From: Streptomyces sp. SID14478
GTDB taxonomy: Bacteria; Actinomycetota; Actinomycetes; Streptomycetales; Streptomycetaceae
DNA: 64,000 nucleotides
Direction: 5' to 3'
NCBI RefSeq assembly: GCF_010548525.1
Contig: NZ_JAAGMG010000627.1
Span: 1-64,000 of the forward strand
Under the pieces are notes generated by a model. That model did no database searches and was not told the DNA's origin. It saw nothing but the letters and a program-made list of their open reading frames with translations. Shown here in pieces: positions 53,523-63,344 of this stretch. Each line of letters starts with the position of its first letter. Position 1 is the first letter of the stretch. The position numbers and the translations under genes are program-made.

Positions 53523-54186
53523 TCCACCCTGTACTTGCTCCAGCCCCACCCGCCCGAACGACGCGGCCTGGTCGGTGCAGGATCAGGGCGCGTCGTCGCC
53601 CTTCCACGTCGCATACGTTCGGATCACCCTCCCGCGAACGGAACTGGGCCTGCCCGAAGAACTGCGAGTTCCAACGTGCACCCACCCAGCCACGCCTCCT
53701 GGATCTGGGAATGGGCCTCCGGCACGCCGACGCCTGGAGACGGCTCCCTGAACAGGGGTGACCTGCCCGCTGAGAACGATGGACTCTCAAGGTGCGGAAG
53801 GTTCACAAGGACGGGCCCGCATCATCTGAGGGTTCCCTCTCAGGGGTACAGCGCACGATAGGCGGCGGTTCGGTGACGCCATGGGCCGGCCTTTATGCAG
53901 GACCAAAGCCCTTTGCACGGACCCCGAGAAACCCTCTACCCTTTCCTGGTTGTCGACCATTTCCTACCCGAGGTGACTCCGATCCGCCAGGCCCAGTAGC
54001 CGTTCGTCTTGAGGCTCCATTCCAGCTGTCCGCCACCGCGGACCCCTGACGCATGCCTCGACGACGGCGCCCTCCAACGGCCTGGGCCCGTTGCATCCTT
54101 GACGCTTTCACCCTGTCGCGCCGCGCGCGGACAGCGGCCTGCCCAGGCCCGTCCCCCTCCCGCTGCTCGCGAACAGAAAGCACACC
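53523..54186. other. No gene recognised
   Basis: Overlapping high-GC frames only. The promoter of the DHA2 exporter gene probably lies in the last 100 bp; no repeat or clear operator was seen. Confidence 0.4.
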
Positions 54187-55617
54187 ATGTTCACCCGCAC
54201 CCCCAGCCCGGCCGTCAAAGGCCGTAGCAGTACGGTCATCTTGGCCGTGGTGCTGATCGCCGAGCTGATGAATGCGCTCGACGCCTCCATCGTCTACACC
54301 GCGCTCCCCTTGATCCAGCAGGACACCGGCGCCTCCAGCGCCGCAATGCAGTGGATCCCGGCTGCCTACGCACTCGCCTTCGCCCTCGGCCTGATCACCG
54401 GCGGACGCCTCGGCGACCTGTTCGGCCGCAAAAGCGTCTTCCTCACCGGCACCGCCATCTTCACCCTGGCCTCCCTGCTGTGCGGGATCGCTAGCGGCCC
54501 GGGCCTGCTGGTGGCGGCGCGCGCCGTGCAGGGCGCCGGCGCGGCGGTGATGGTGCCGCAGGTCCTGGCCACCCTCGCGGTCACCTTCGACGGCCCGTCC
54601 CGGGCCCGGGCCTTCGGCCTGTACGGGGTGGTCATGTCACTGGGCGGAATCCTGGGCCCCGCGCTCGGTGCCGTTCTCACCGCCGCTGATGTCGCCGGTC
54701 TGGGCTGGCAGATGATCTTCCTGATCAATCTGCCGATCGGCCTGGCCACCCTGACCCTCGGCCGGCGGTTCCTGCCCGAGTCTCGTGCTTTGCGGGCACA
54801 GCGCCTGGACTTGGCCGGCGTGGTGCTCTCCACTGCCGCGATGTTGCTGGTCACTTACCCGCTCACCGTGGGCGGCGAGCGGCACTGGCCCGCTTGGAGT
54901 CTGCTCATGCTGGCCGCGGGAGCCGTGCTGCTGGCCGTCTTCGTACTCCACCAGCGTGCCAGGACCGCCCGGGGCAGGTCGGCGCTTGTCGCCCTCGCAT
55001 TGTTCAGGAACCGGGCTTTTACCGGCGGGCTGGCCGCGCAGCTGACCTTCGGTCTGATGCTCGGCGTATTTCTGCTGACCTGGGTCCTGTTCATGCAGGA
55101 CGGTCTGGGCCTCACGCCGTGGCAGTTCGCACCGGCCAACATCGCCATCTCCGTCGGCGGCATGGCAGGCGCGACGCTCGCCTCCAGGTGGACCGTCCGC
55201 CATCAGCGACGCGTCCCTCAGGCCGGCGCCCTCCTGATCGCCCTCACCCTGACCGGCTACCGGCTGCTGATCACCAGCCAAGGCACCGAGCTGTCCTTCG
55301 TGGCCGCCGCCGCACCGATGCTCCTCATCGGAGTCGGCCTGGGCGCGATCGGTGCCCAGCTGTCCGGCCTCACCCTCGGCCAAGTCCACAACGACGATGC
55401 CGGATCCGCCGCCGGACTGTTCAACACCGCCATGCAACTGGGCACCACACTCGGCCTCGCCATGGCGTCACTCGTCTTCTTCAAGCACGCCCCCGCAGGC
55501 AGCCACGGAGCCACCGTGACCACCGCCTTCGCAGGAAGCATCTGGTACATCCTCGCCGCCCTGACGGTGATGTGGGCCCTCATGTTCACCCTGCCCAAAC
55601 CGACACGGGCCCTCTGA
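54187..55617 (+). CDS. MFS transporter, DHA2 family (EmrB/QacA-like)
   Basis: ATG at 54187. The 476-residue product has 14 predicted helices. Helix 1 contains LIAELMNALDASIVYTALPL with the DHA2 Asp-Ala-Ser-Ile-Val motif D1; the A motif is GLITGGRLGDLFGRKSVFLT and the C motif GVVMSLGGILGPALGAVLTA. Probably a proton-driven drug or metabolite exporter. It has its own terminator at 55633-55664. Confidence 0.9.
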   Translation: MFTRTPSPAVKGRSSTVILAVVLIAELMNALDASIVYTALPLIQQDTGASSAAMQWIPAAYALAFALGLITGGRLGDLFGRKSVFLTGTAIFTLASLLCGIASGPGLLVAARAVQGAGAAVMVPQVLATLAVTFDGPSRARAFGLYGVVMSLGGILGPALGAVLTAADVAGLGWQMIFLINLPIGLATLTLGRRFLPESRALRAQRLDLAGVVLSTAAMLLVTYPLTVGGERHWPAWSLLMLAAGAVLLAVFVLHQRARTARGRSALVALALFRNRAFTGGLAAQLTFGLMLGVFLLTWVLFMQDGLGLTPWQFAPANIAISVGGMAGATLASRWTVRHQRRVPQAGALLIALTLTGYRLLITSQGTELSFVAAAAPMLLIGVGLGAIGAQLSGLTLGQVHNDDAGSAAGLFNTAMQLGTTLGLAMASLVFFKHAPAGSHGATVTTAFAGSIWYILAALTVMWALMFTLPKPTRAL

Positions 55618-55632
55618 CCGACAGGCCAGGAT

Positions 55633-55664
55633 CCCTCGATGGCCGGATACCCGGCCATCGAGGG
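55633..55664 (+). terminator. Hairpin terminator
   Basis: Perfect 14-bp arms (55633-55646, 55651-55664), loop ATAC, 15 nt after the exporter stop. Confidence 0.8.
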
Positions 55665-55793
55665 GAGAAAGGCACCCACCCAGAGCTCAGCGAAGTACTG
55701 TCGTGAATAGGGTTCCGGGAGGCATCCCGCGTCACTCGGACCCGGAACTTCGCACGGCCAACGTGCCGTCGGCGCAATTCCGATGCGACGAGG

Positions 55794-56633
55794 ATGGTGA
55801 CGTTGAAGCCTTCACACAGTGGCCACGTGTCGGTCGACGGCGTGAGCCTCTATCACGAGGTGTACGGCGAACCTGGAACGTCGACGACGGTCCCCTTGCT
55901 GCTCATCCCCGGCGCGTACATGGGTACGGACTCGATGAAGCCCTGGGTGTCGGCCTTCGCGGACACACGCACCGTGATCGTCTTCGACCAGCAAGGACAT
56001 GGCCGCACGCCGGACACGTCGCGCGAGCTGACGTACCCGGCGTTCGCCGACGACGCTGCGGCACTGCTGGGCGCGTTGGCGGTCGAGCGTGCGGACGTGA
56101 TGGGCTACTCGCAAGGCGGCGGGGTCGCACTACAACTCGCACTCAGACACCCGGAGTTGGTGAACAAGCTGGTCACACTGTCGGCCGCCTACCGCAGGGA
56201 CGGCTGGTCGGCGTCGGTCGTGGACGACGTCGAGGACGCGGATCCCACGGGGTGGGCCGGCACGGCTGTCGAGAGGGCGTTCATGGCACACACTCCGGAC
56301 GCAGTAGCTTTCGATACGTATCTCCGGAAGATGAGGAAGTTCGGCAGCGATGACCAGAACATCAGTGATGCGGAGATCCGTTCGATCTCTGCGAAGACGA
56401 TGGTGATTTCCGGCGACACGGACGACGTGAGGCCAGAACACGCGCTGGCGCTGTTCCGGCTGCGTGGCGGCGGCGACACGGATACCTCAACGTCGGCGGT
56501 AGGAACTCCGGCCGCACGCCTGGTGATTCTGCCGACGACCCACGTAGGCATCTTTGCGCAGTCGGCGGTACTGGTACCGATGGTGAGCGCGTTTCTCGAC
56601 GATGAGACGCCGACGGTGCCCGACCTCTTCTAA
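55794..56633 (+). CDS. Alpha/beta hydrolase
   Basis: Start at ATG 55794 or GTG 55797 (CGACGAGG upstream). The 279-residue product has LLLIPGAYMGTDSMKPWVSA (oxyanion), VIVFDQQGHGRTPDTSR, the nucleophile in DVMGYSQGGGVALQLALRHP (Ser106), the acid in ISGDTDDVRPEH and His in ILPTTHVGIFA. Complete triad. A serine hydrolase of unknown substrate; the SDR gene follows by 87 nt and may be linked. Confidence 0.85.
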   Translation: MVTLKPSHSGHVSVDGVSLYHEVYGEPGTSTTVPLLLIPGAYMGTDSMKPWVSAFADTRTVIVFDQQGHGRTPDTSRELTYPAFADDAAALLGALAVERADVMGYSQGGGVALQLALRHPELVNKLVTLSAAYRRDGWSASVVDDVEDADPTGWAGTAVERAFMAHTPDAVAFDTYLRKMRKFGSDDQNISDAEIRSISAKTMVISGDTDDVRPEHALALFRLRGGGDTDTSTSAVGTPAARLVILPTTHVGIFAQSAVLVPMVSAFLDDETPTVPDLF

Positions 56634-56720
56634 GGTGACGTGTGCTCTCATCGTCACGCCGTGAATCGAGCCCCGAGGACGTCTGCGTCCTTCACGACGC
56701 CCGCCGGGAGGGCCGCGCTG

Positions 56721-57503
56721 ATGCGGCGTGAGGCGCCCGGGCGGGCCAGTCTGGCTGACAAGGTCGTGCTGGTCGTCGGCGCCACCTCCGGGATCGGCGC
56801 CGCGGTGGCGCGGCGCGTGGCCGCGGAGGGAGCAGCAGTCGTCGCGGCGGGGCGGCGCACCGCACTCGGCGAACACCTCGTCACCGAGATCCGTGCCGAC
56901 GACGGTGAAGCCATGTTCGTCACCTGTGACGCGACCGTGGAGGACGACGTGGCCGCTGCCGTGTAAGCCGCACGTTCCACGTACGGCCACCTCCACGGCG
57001 CGTTCAACAACGCTGGTGGAGTCCTCGCACCGGGGCCGCTCGCCCAGATCTCCGATCGCGCCTGGCACGAGGAGCTGGAGCTGAACCTGACCACCGCGTT
57101 CTACGGCCTCAAACACCAGATCCCGGCGATCGGCGCGAGCAGCGGCGGGGCCGTCGTCACCAATGCTTCGACCGCCGGCGTAGCCGCGGTACCGGGCCTG
57201 GGCCCCTACACCGCCGCCAAGCACGGGGTCGTCGGTCTGAGCAGATCCGCGGCGCTGGAGTGGGCCGACCGCGGCGTACGGGTCAACACCTTGGTGACGG
57301 GCAACGTCGACACGCCGCTGTACCGCCAACTGCTCGGCGCATCCCCGCAACAACCCATCGGCGACCTCGATGCACCCAACCCCACGGGCCGCGTCGCCAC
57401 CCCGGACGAGATCGCCGGACTCGTCGCCTTTCTGCTCAGCGATGACGCCTCCTTCATCACAGGTGCCGCGGTGCCCATCGACGGCGGGTCAACGGCCCAA
57501 TAG
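56721..57503 (+). pseudogene. Short-chain dehydrogenase gene interrupted by one in-frame stop
   Basis: ATG at 56721 after GGGAGG. The frame reads VVLVVGATSGIGAAVARRVA, ATVEDDVAAAV then TAA (56964-56966), and continues in the same frame: STYGHLHGAFNNAGGVLAPG, TNASTAGVAAVPGLGPYTAA, KHGVVGLSRSAALEWADRGV and a FabG-like end (DASFITGAAVPIDGGS). All SDR motifs are present (TGxxxGIG, NNAG, YTAAK). Only the TAA, where homologues usually have Glu or Gln, breaks it: a recent nonsense mutation, a sequencing error, or two polypeptides. Confidence 0.8.
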
Positions 57504-57608
57504 CGCCGCCCGCACCGAGCGGCTCGCGGCGCCGGCACGACGCCCCGGGGGCCGCCCTCGACGTTCAAGGCGTCACAGACGATGTCGGCTGGAGAACGTG
57601 CGAGTCCC

Positions 57609-57628
57609 CCGGCGCCACGGGGCGCCGG
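57609..57628. terminator. Hairpin between convergent genes
   Basis: CCGGCGCC-acgg-GGCGCCGG, 8-bp arms, between the SDR pseudogene and the convergent YidB-like gene. Confidence 0.55.
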
Positions 57629-57690
57629 AGGACGGTCCATTCCCGTTCCCCCGGCATCGTGACGGGCGACGGGTCAGACGGTTCGATCGT

Positions 57691-58044
57691 TCAGGCCGTG
57701 AGCTCTTCTTCGAGGGAATCGAAGAAGGCCTCGAAGGCGGCCTCGTAGTCGTCCTCGTCGTCCGTCAGTTCGCCCTGGGGGGTGACCGTGTCCACCAGGC
57801 CGGGCAGAGTCCGCGCCATCCCGGCTGTGTACTCGTCGACCGACAGGCCGGACGCCGCCGCCGCTTCCTCCAGGTCCCCCTCGTCGAGGACGGAACGCAG
57901 CTGCGTGCCGGTGGTGGGCTTGTTGGTCACGCTTGCAGTGACCCGGGAGCCGACTTCGTCGGCGAACCCCTGTTCCGCCAGGTAGACCAGGAACTCGGTC
58001 AGGTCGTCTCCCGATACCGACACCGCGGGCTGTTCCGTCGTCAT
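57691..58044 (-). CDS. YidB-like (DUF937-type) protein
   Basis: ATG at 58044 after AAGGAAGGGGG. The 117-residue product has LVYLAEQGFADEVGSRVTAS, VTNKPTTGTQLRSVLDEGDL and GMARTLPGLVDTVTPQGELT. The NKP.(S/T)G.QL and LP.LVD.LTP.G motifs are those of YidB proteins. The very acidic end (DDEDDYEAAFEAFFDSLEEE) is an addition. Function unknown. Confidence 0.65.
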   Translation of the reverse strand: MTTEQPAVSVSGDDLTEFLVYLAEQGFADEVGSRVTASVTNKPTTGTQLRSVLDEGDLEEAAAASGLSVDEYTAGMARTLPGLVDTVTPQGELTDDEDDYEAAFEAFFDSLEEELTA

Positions 58045-58368
58045 CCCCCTTCCTTCTTCCCGTTCTTCCCGGCACGAGCCGCGAGATCCTTCAGCTTGGC
58101 GTGGTGGTGATCCGCTGTTCGGCCCCGTCGAGTGGACTCATACTCGTCTTTTCCAAGAGTCCCCTGACTGGAGGCTGAGCTCGCCCGTGGAGATCCGAAC
58201 AAGCACGGTTGCGATCTGGACCTCAGGGTGGTCGGTCTTCTCCCATAGCCGCACCCGGGCGCCCGGTTGTAGCGTCGCGCGTCCGAGGACCTGCTCAGTC
58301 GTCCTCGCTCATCAGGCGCGTGTCCCGTGCCGCCGGGCCGGGGAAGAACACACATTGGCTGAACAGCT
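58045..58368. other. No gene recognised
   Basis: A minus frame entering from 58355 (KDEYESTRRGRTADHHHAKL) has some coding character, but no complete gene fits. Confidence 0.35.
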
Positions 58369-59490
58369 TCAGGCGCTCGTGTGCCTGCCGTGAGCGAACT
58401 CGTCCAGCAACAGTGCGACGGCCTTCCCCTCCGGCCCCCGCACGGTCAGGATTCGCGCCGAGAGGTCGGCGACGACAGAGCATACGGTCCGCAGCGGGTC
58501 GCCACCGACGGCCGTTCGCAGTACTCCGCCGGACGGCGCCGGTGACGTCAGGATGCGTAGGAACCACTCTGTGGACGGCTCCTGGCCGGGAACGGGAAGA
58601 GCAGCCAGCACTCTGCCTCGTGTGTGACTCTCCGTACGTGAGGTCCCGGTGCCTGACGCCGGAGTTCCGCCGTTGGGGACGGGCAGGTCAGGGGGATCGG
58701 GGAGGTGCCGCAGGTGGTTGGTGTGCCAGTGCAGCGGATGGTCTGCCCTCGCCTCGACCTCCGCGACCTGACCGGCGGCCGCCTCGACCACCCGCACGGG
58801 CCCCTGAGGTCCGCTGCCGATGGTGTGCGCATAGCCGCCCGCACTGGCATGCCGATGCAGATGGGTCACCGCTTCCTGTGGACTCGCTGCCTGCTGCATG
58901 GCCCGGGCAACGAAATGCCGGCCCGATCCCGACAGGTCCGGCCGTAAGACGGGAATGTGGTTCACGCCCCAGACGAGTCCGTGTCCGTTGACCGCGAAGG
59001 CATTCGCGGTCAACAGCCCCGGATACCACAACGCCGTGACCGGCACTTCTCCGTCAATGGCGAGTGTGACCACTCTCAGGCGGGCCACGGCGTGGGGAAA
59101 GGCGTCCTCGTTGTGCGCCAGGAATACGCCCCGGCGCCGCCAGGCAAGGGTGGAACATCCGCCGTCATCCTGCGCTCCCAAGTCCCCGCGGAGATTGAGC
59201 AGCACGAGTTCCTCTTCCGGGACGCCCGCGCCGCCCGCCATCGCGGCGAGCTCTGCCCACGGCCGGGCAAAACGGCGCCGCGTAGCGGCCGCCAACCGTG
59301 CCAGCCTCTCAGCTCCGGAACCGTCGTTCACCCACGCACGGAACTCCTCGTCGTCGGCGTCCGGTTCCGCCGCGGCCCGCGCCTCACTGCGCGTGACGTC
59401 ACCCAGGCGATGGAACACCTGGTCGCGAGAGCCTGCGACGACCAACCAGGGCAGGCCTGCCAACTCCTGCTCTTGCACATGAGCTTTCAT
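58369..59490 (-). CDS. C45-family autoproteolytic acyltransferase/hydrolase
   Basis: ATG at 59490 follows AAGGTGACGGT. The 373-residue product has the precursor layout of acyl-CoA:6-aminopenicillanic-acid acyltransferase-like enzymes: LNLRGDLGAQDDGGCSTLAW with Cys112 as the expected self-cleavage and catalytic nucleophile, FLAHNEDAFPHAVARLRVVT, WYPGLLTANAFAVNGHGLVW and GVNHIPVLRP. The Ntn-hydrolase fold would form after cleavage at Gly111-Cys112. Substrate unknown; a small-molecule amide or acyl transfer is likely. Confidence 0.8.
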   Translation of the reverse strand: MKAHVQEQELAGLPWLVVAGSRDQVFHRLGDVTRSEARAAAEPDADDEEFRAWVNDGSGAERLARLAAATRRRFARPWAELAAMAGGAGVPEEELVLLNLRGDLGAQDDGGCSTLAWRRRGVFLAHNEDAFPHAVARLRVVTLAIDGEVPVTALWYPGLLTANAFAVNGHGLVWGVNHIPVLRPDLSGSGRHFVARAMQQAASPQEAVTHLHRHASAGGYAHTIGSGPQGPVRVVEAAAGQVAEVEARADHPLHWHTNHLRHLPDPPDLPVPNGGTPASGTGTSRTESHTRGRVLAALPVPGQEPSTEWFLRILTSPAPSGGVLRTAVGGDPLRTVCSVVADLSARILTVRGPEGKAVALLLDEFAHGRHTSA

Positions 59491-60014
59491 ACCGTCACCT
59501 TCCCGCACGGCAAGATGCAAAGAACGCTCTGCCACGCCGCCTGACTCGCCTGCCCCCGCTCCCTCTTGCGGATCTCCTGAGTCTCCTGGCTCAGCAGATT
59601 GCGGGCGTAGTGCGACCGCACCGACCGAGACGGCCGGACGTTCGGCTTCTCAGCCGACCCGGTCCGATGTGAGAGAACCCTGCCTCGTCGTCTCCAGGGA
59701 CCTGGTCCAGGGCCGTATCGAGCCGGTCGCGTTCCTCCCGGCGCCGACGACCGCAGGGCCGCAGCCTGATACAGGCCACCGACGCCCTCTGCGCTTCCTG
59801 ACGGGTCCTGTCCGGCCAACTCCGCTACCGTCGCCGGACCCAACACACGCGATGATGACGTCTATCGTTGGGGCGTCAGGCAATTCTGGCCTTGGCTCCT
59901 CTGCGGCAGCGTGACGCCTACACCAGCTCGCCGCGGGTTTCGGCATCGGCACCGCTACGGCCCGATCTCGGCGGCCGTCGCATCGGTCACGCGGACATCA
60001 CAGCCCCCGCCTGA
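59491..60014. other. No gene recognised
   Basis: Only shadow frames were seen. Confidence 0.4.
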
Positions 60015-60170
60015 GCCAACGCGGTACTCGTCGCCCCACGCAGCCGGATCGACGCGCTGGCGAACGTCGCCGGCCTGATGGACGAGGACGTCCCCGTGTA
60101 CGAGATCGACAACGCGATCTGCAAGTGCGTCGTGCGGATCAACGTCGACGGACCATTGCGCCTATCGGTC
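60015..60170 (+). pseudogene. SDR gene fragment
   Basis: Frame ANAVLVAPRSRIDALANVAG, LMDEDVPVYEIDNAICKCVV, RINVDGPLRLS matches the middle of an SDR (I.LVNNAG.M......E..D..W..V..IN..G). The Rossmann start and catalytic Tyr-Lys are lacking. The frame stays open to 60395 without further similarity. Confidence 0.6.
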
Positions 60171-60499
60171 AAGCACCTTCTGGAAGTCGAGTTGTGCCGC
60201 TCAGCTCTCCAGAGGAGACGAACACGAATGTGCTCAGTACTACAAGCCTGCGATGCCGACCTGGTACAGGCCTCCGGTGAAGGGAGGCTCCGGGCATCCC
60301 GCTCCCCCGCCCCAACACGGCCTGCCAAAAGCGCTGTTCCGCCTCCTCCTATGACGACGTGCGCCTTCGAGTCCGGCCTTCCCCAACTTGAATAGCGAGG
60401 CGTGTAAGGACTAGGAATACGCCGCCTCGGTGTTTTGCCAGGATTAGCGGAAGCTACGTCGTACAGTGCCCGGGACAGCATGCGAGCGTGGAGGTCAGG
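60171..60499. other. Upstream region of the polyketide cluster
   Basis: No gene. The promoter of the type III PKS operon probably lies in 60396-60490; no clear operator was identified. Confidence 0.4.
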
Positions 60500-61600
60500 A
60501 TGAGTCGTGGACTGGATCAGAATCCGCCGACGAACGATGCCGGACCTCGTATCGCGTCGACTGAATTGGTCGTGCCTGCGCACCAGTACAAGCAGGATCG
60601 GGTCACCTCGGCGTTCGCTGCCGGTGTTCTGGCAGACCGGCCCGAGTCGGGACGGGTTTTGTCGAAAATCTCGGCCAATGCAGGGGTGGGTACACGCAAT
60701 TTGGGGCTGCGGCTGGAGGACTATCCCGCGCTGGACGGATTTACCGGCAGCAACCAGGCATGGTTGGAGTGCGCCATTGAGCTGGGGGAACAGGCGGTAA
60801 AGGGCGCACTGGACAGTGCGGGGATCGCTCCTGACGAGGTGGACGTTGTCTTCAGCACGTCGGTGACCGGCCTGACCGTTCCGTCCTTGGAAGCGCGCCT
60901 GGCTCAGCGGGTCGGCTTCCGGGAAGACGTCAAGAGGGTCCCGTTGTTCGGTCTGGGGTGCGCCGCCGGTGCCGCGGGGATCGCTCGCTTGCATGACTAT
61001 CTGCGCGCCTTTCCTCGCCAGGTCGGGGTCCTGCTCGCCGTTGAACTCTGCTCCCTGACGGTGCAGCGTGAAGACCGGTCCATGGCTGGCCTGGTGGCCG
61101 CCAGCCTCTTCGGTGACGGCGCGGCGGCAGTCGTGGCGGTCGGCGCGCAGCACGCTCTTGACGCGTCGGGGCCGGAAGTGATGTCCACGCGCAGCCGTCT
61201 GTACCCCGACAGTACGGATGTCATGGGCTGGCGTATCGGGGGTGACGGGTTCCGCATCGTCCTGTCCCCTGAGGTTCCGCAGGTGGCGGAGCGGGAGCTA
61301 CCCAAGGACGTCGTGGGTTTCCTGGCAGATCACGGCCTGGTCCCGGCCGAGGTAGAGCGGTGGGTGTGTCATCCCGGCGGTCCGAAAGTGATCGAGGCGG
61401 TCGAGCGGGCTTTCACTCTGCCGCCCGAGGCCCTCGCCCACACCCGGGAATCATTGCGCGCCTACGGCAACATGTCTTCCGTCTCCGTGCTCGACGTTCT
61501 GCGCAGAACACTGTCCTCTCCGCCGCCGGCGGGAGCCGTGGGTCTGATGACCGCGATGGGCCCCGGATTCTCCAGCGAACTCGTGCTATTGAAATGGTAG
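60500..61600 (+). CDS. Type III polyketide synthase (alkylresorcinol/phenolic lipid type)
   Basis: ATG at 60500 after GGAGGTCAGG. The 366-residue product has the catalytic triad of chalcone-synthase-like enzymes: Cys154 (LFGLGCAAGAAG), His291 (VCHPGGPKV) and Asn324 (AYGNMSSVSVL), plus the C-terminal GPGFSSELVLLKW loop. These iteratively extend an acyl starter with malonyl units. The gene order (PKS, then methyltransferase, then flavoprotein) follows srsABC of S. griseus, which makes phenolic lipids from fatty acyl starters; product length is not determined by the sequence. Confidence 0.9.
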   Translation: MSRGLDQNPPTNDAGPRIASTELVVPAHQYKQDRVTSAFAAGVLADRPESGRVLSKISANAGVGTRNLGLRLEDYPALDGFTGSNQAWLECAIELGEQAVKGALDSAGIAPDEVDVVFSTSVTGLTVPSLEARLAQRVGFREDVKRVPLFGLGCAAGAAGIARLHDYLRAFPRQVGVLLAVELCSLTVQREDRSMAGLVAASLFGDGAAAVVAVGAQHALDASGPEVMSTRSRLYPDSTDVMGWRIGGDGFRIVLSPEVPQVAERELPKDVVGFLADHGLVPAEVERWVCHPGGPKVIEAVERAFTLPPEALAHTRESLRAYGNMSSVSVLDVLRRTLSSPPPAGAVGLMTAMGPGFSSELVLLKW

Positions 61601-61685
61601 TTGGAGCGCAGAGCCCTAAGCGATCGTTGTTACTGCAGAACCGCTTTATAGAGATCACCCAGCAGTCCTGTTCTTGGAGGCACAC

Positions 61686-62006
61686 GTGGACATTCCCGCC
61701 GCAGATCTGCAGAAGCGCTTGATCCAGGTGCTGGCGCAACAGATCGCCTGCGAGCCCGATTCGCTCACCCCGGAGATGACTCTTCGTGAGCTGGAGGTGG
61801 ATTCGCTGGCGCTGATCGAGACGATCGTCATTCTTGAAGCAGAATTCGGCATCGACCTTCCGCCAGAACTCGACGGTGTCAACCTGGACACCACGCTCAG
61901 CCAGGCAGCCGAGGCCATTCGGTGCATGGCCGCCCAGGACAGCGAGAGCACTCAAGGCCCACTCGGCGTGGACAAGGTGACGACGCAACAGGTTGCAGCG
62001 TCATGA
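61686..62006 (+). CDS. Acyl carrier protein
   Basis: GTG at 61686 after GGAGG (61675-61679). The 106-residue product (M)DIPAADLQKRLIQVLAQQ, then LRELEVDSLALIETIVILEA has the phosphopantetheine attachment site DSLAL (Ser40) and a helix II with acidic residues as in fatty-acid ACPs, then a C-terminal tail of ~25 residues. Sited between a type III PKS and a KAS II-like ketosynthase, it may carry the acyl starter. Its TGA overlaps a short ATG mini-ORF (62003-62059). Confidence 0.85.
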   Translation: MDIPAADLQKRLIQVLAQQIACEPDSLTPEMTLRELEVDSLALIETIVILEAEFGIDLPPELDGVNLDTTLSQAAEAIRCMAAQDSESTQGPLGVDKVTTQQVAAS

Positions 62007-62064
62007 ACACATCGGCCGGCCCGTGCCAGTCGCCGAGCAGCGACGCCCACAGGTGGTGAGCGGT

Positions 62065-63285
62065 GTGTCCCTTACACGCGACGTTGCTGTCACAGGCGTA
62101 GGTCTGATCACCGCGCCGGGCAGCGGAGCGGACGAGTTCTGGGACGGGTTGTGCGCGGCTCGCCCGCGCGTGACCGAGGACCCCATGCTCGCGGGTCTGC
62201 CCGTCAGCCATTCGTGCCGCAGCAGCACCTTCGAGCCCGAGCTGACACTGGGCGGTCGTCTCAGCAGACGCCTGGACCGCTTCACCCAATTGGCGCTGGT
62301 CGCTGCCGACCAAGCCCTCGCCGACGCCCGGCTCGACGCGGCTCAATGGCAGGCGCCCCGGGTAGGAGTCGTCCTGGGGGTGGGCAGCAACAGCATTGAG
62401 GGGTACGGCGATCAGTTCCGCCACCTGCACGCGGGGCGGCCCAAGCATGTCTCCTCCCTGGCCCTGCCACGCAGCGTACCGAACATGGCCGCAGGTGAAG
62501 TGGCCATGCGCGTGAACGCACAAGGCCCCAATTTCGTCACCAGCAGTGCCTGCGCCTCAGGTGCCACCGCCATCGGCGTGGCCCGGGACCTGCTGCGCTC
62601 GGGCACCTGTGACGTCGTCCTCACCGGCGGAAGCGAGACGGTGCGCACCGCCATGACCGCTGCTTGCTTTGCCCAATTGGGTGTTCTGTCCGACGGTCGA
62701 CGCGGCCCCATCAGCTGTCGGCCCTTCGACCAGGACCGGACCGGGTTCGTCCTGGGCGACGGAGCCGCCGTACTTGTGTTGGAAACCCTGGAACACGCGC
62801 GGCGGCGGGACGCGCGCGTCCGGGCCAAACTGTGCGGCTACGGTGCCTCCGGCGACGCCCACCATCCCACGTCACCCCACCCCGAGGGGCGTGGTGCGGA
62901 AGCAGCCGTACGCAGCGCCCTGCTGGACGCCGGCAGTGACCCCGCTGACATCCACCACGTCAACGCGCACGGCACCGGCACGAAGGTAGGAGACCTCGTA
63001 GAAGCCTCCATGCTGGGCCGGGTGTTCGGCACCGTCCCGCCGCTCACCGCCACCAAGGCCATGACCGGCCACTGCATGGGCGCCTCGGCCGCCATCGAAG
63101 CGGCGGCCACGGTGCTGGCACTGGAGCACCAGGTGGTGCCCCCGGTCGCGAACACCAGCAGCGTCGACCCTCACATCGACGTGGACGTCGTGCTGGGCGC
63201 GCCCCGGGCCGTCCCGATGCAACGTGCCTTGACCACGTCATTCGGTTTCGGAGGGCAAAATGCCGCGCTGGTCTTCTCTGTCTGA
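62065..63285 (+). CDS. KAS II-like beta-ketoacyl synthase (FabF type)
   Basis: The best start is GTG at 62065 with AGGTGG at 62051-62056; GTG 62056 and 62053 are also in frame. The 406-residue product has the full thiolase-fold triad: Cys163 (TSSACASGATA), His302 (VNAHGTGTKVGD) and His336 (KAMTGHCMGASAA). The N-terminus (SLTRDVAVTGVGLITAPGSG) is FabF-like. It would elongate an ACP-bound acyl chain by malonyl-ACP condensation, so with the ACP it may build a starter for the type III PKS. Confidence 0.85.
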   Translation: MSLTRDVAVTGVGLITAPGSGADEFWDGLCAARPRVTEDPMLAGLPVSHSCRSSTFEPELTLGGRLSRRLDRFTQLALVAADQALADARLDAAQWQAPRVGVVLGVGSNSIEGYGDQFRHLHAGRPKHVSSLALPRSVPNMAAGEVAMRVNAQGPNFVTSSACASGATAIGVARDLLRSGTCDVVLTGGSETVRTAMTAACFAQLGVLSDGRRGPISCRPFDQDRTGFVLGDGAAVLVLETLEHARRRDARVRAKLCGYGASGDAHHPTSPHPEGRGAEAAVRSALLDAGSDPADIHHVNAHGTGTKVGDLVEASMLGRVFGTVPPLTATKAMTGHCMGASAAIEAAATVLALEHQVVPPVANTSSVDPHIDVDVVLGAPRAVPMQRALTTSFGFGGQNAALVFSV

Positions 63286-63344
63286 GCCCTCACCAGACGC
63301 ACGAGCGCGCACCAGGTTCACGATCATGCGCGGAAGGGACGACG

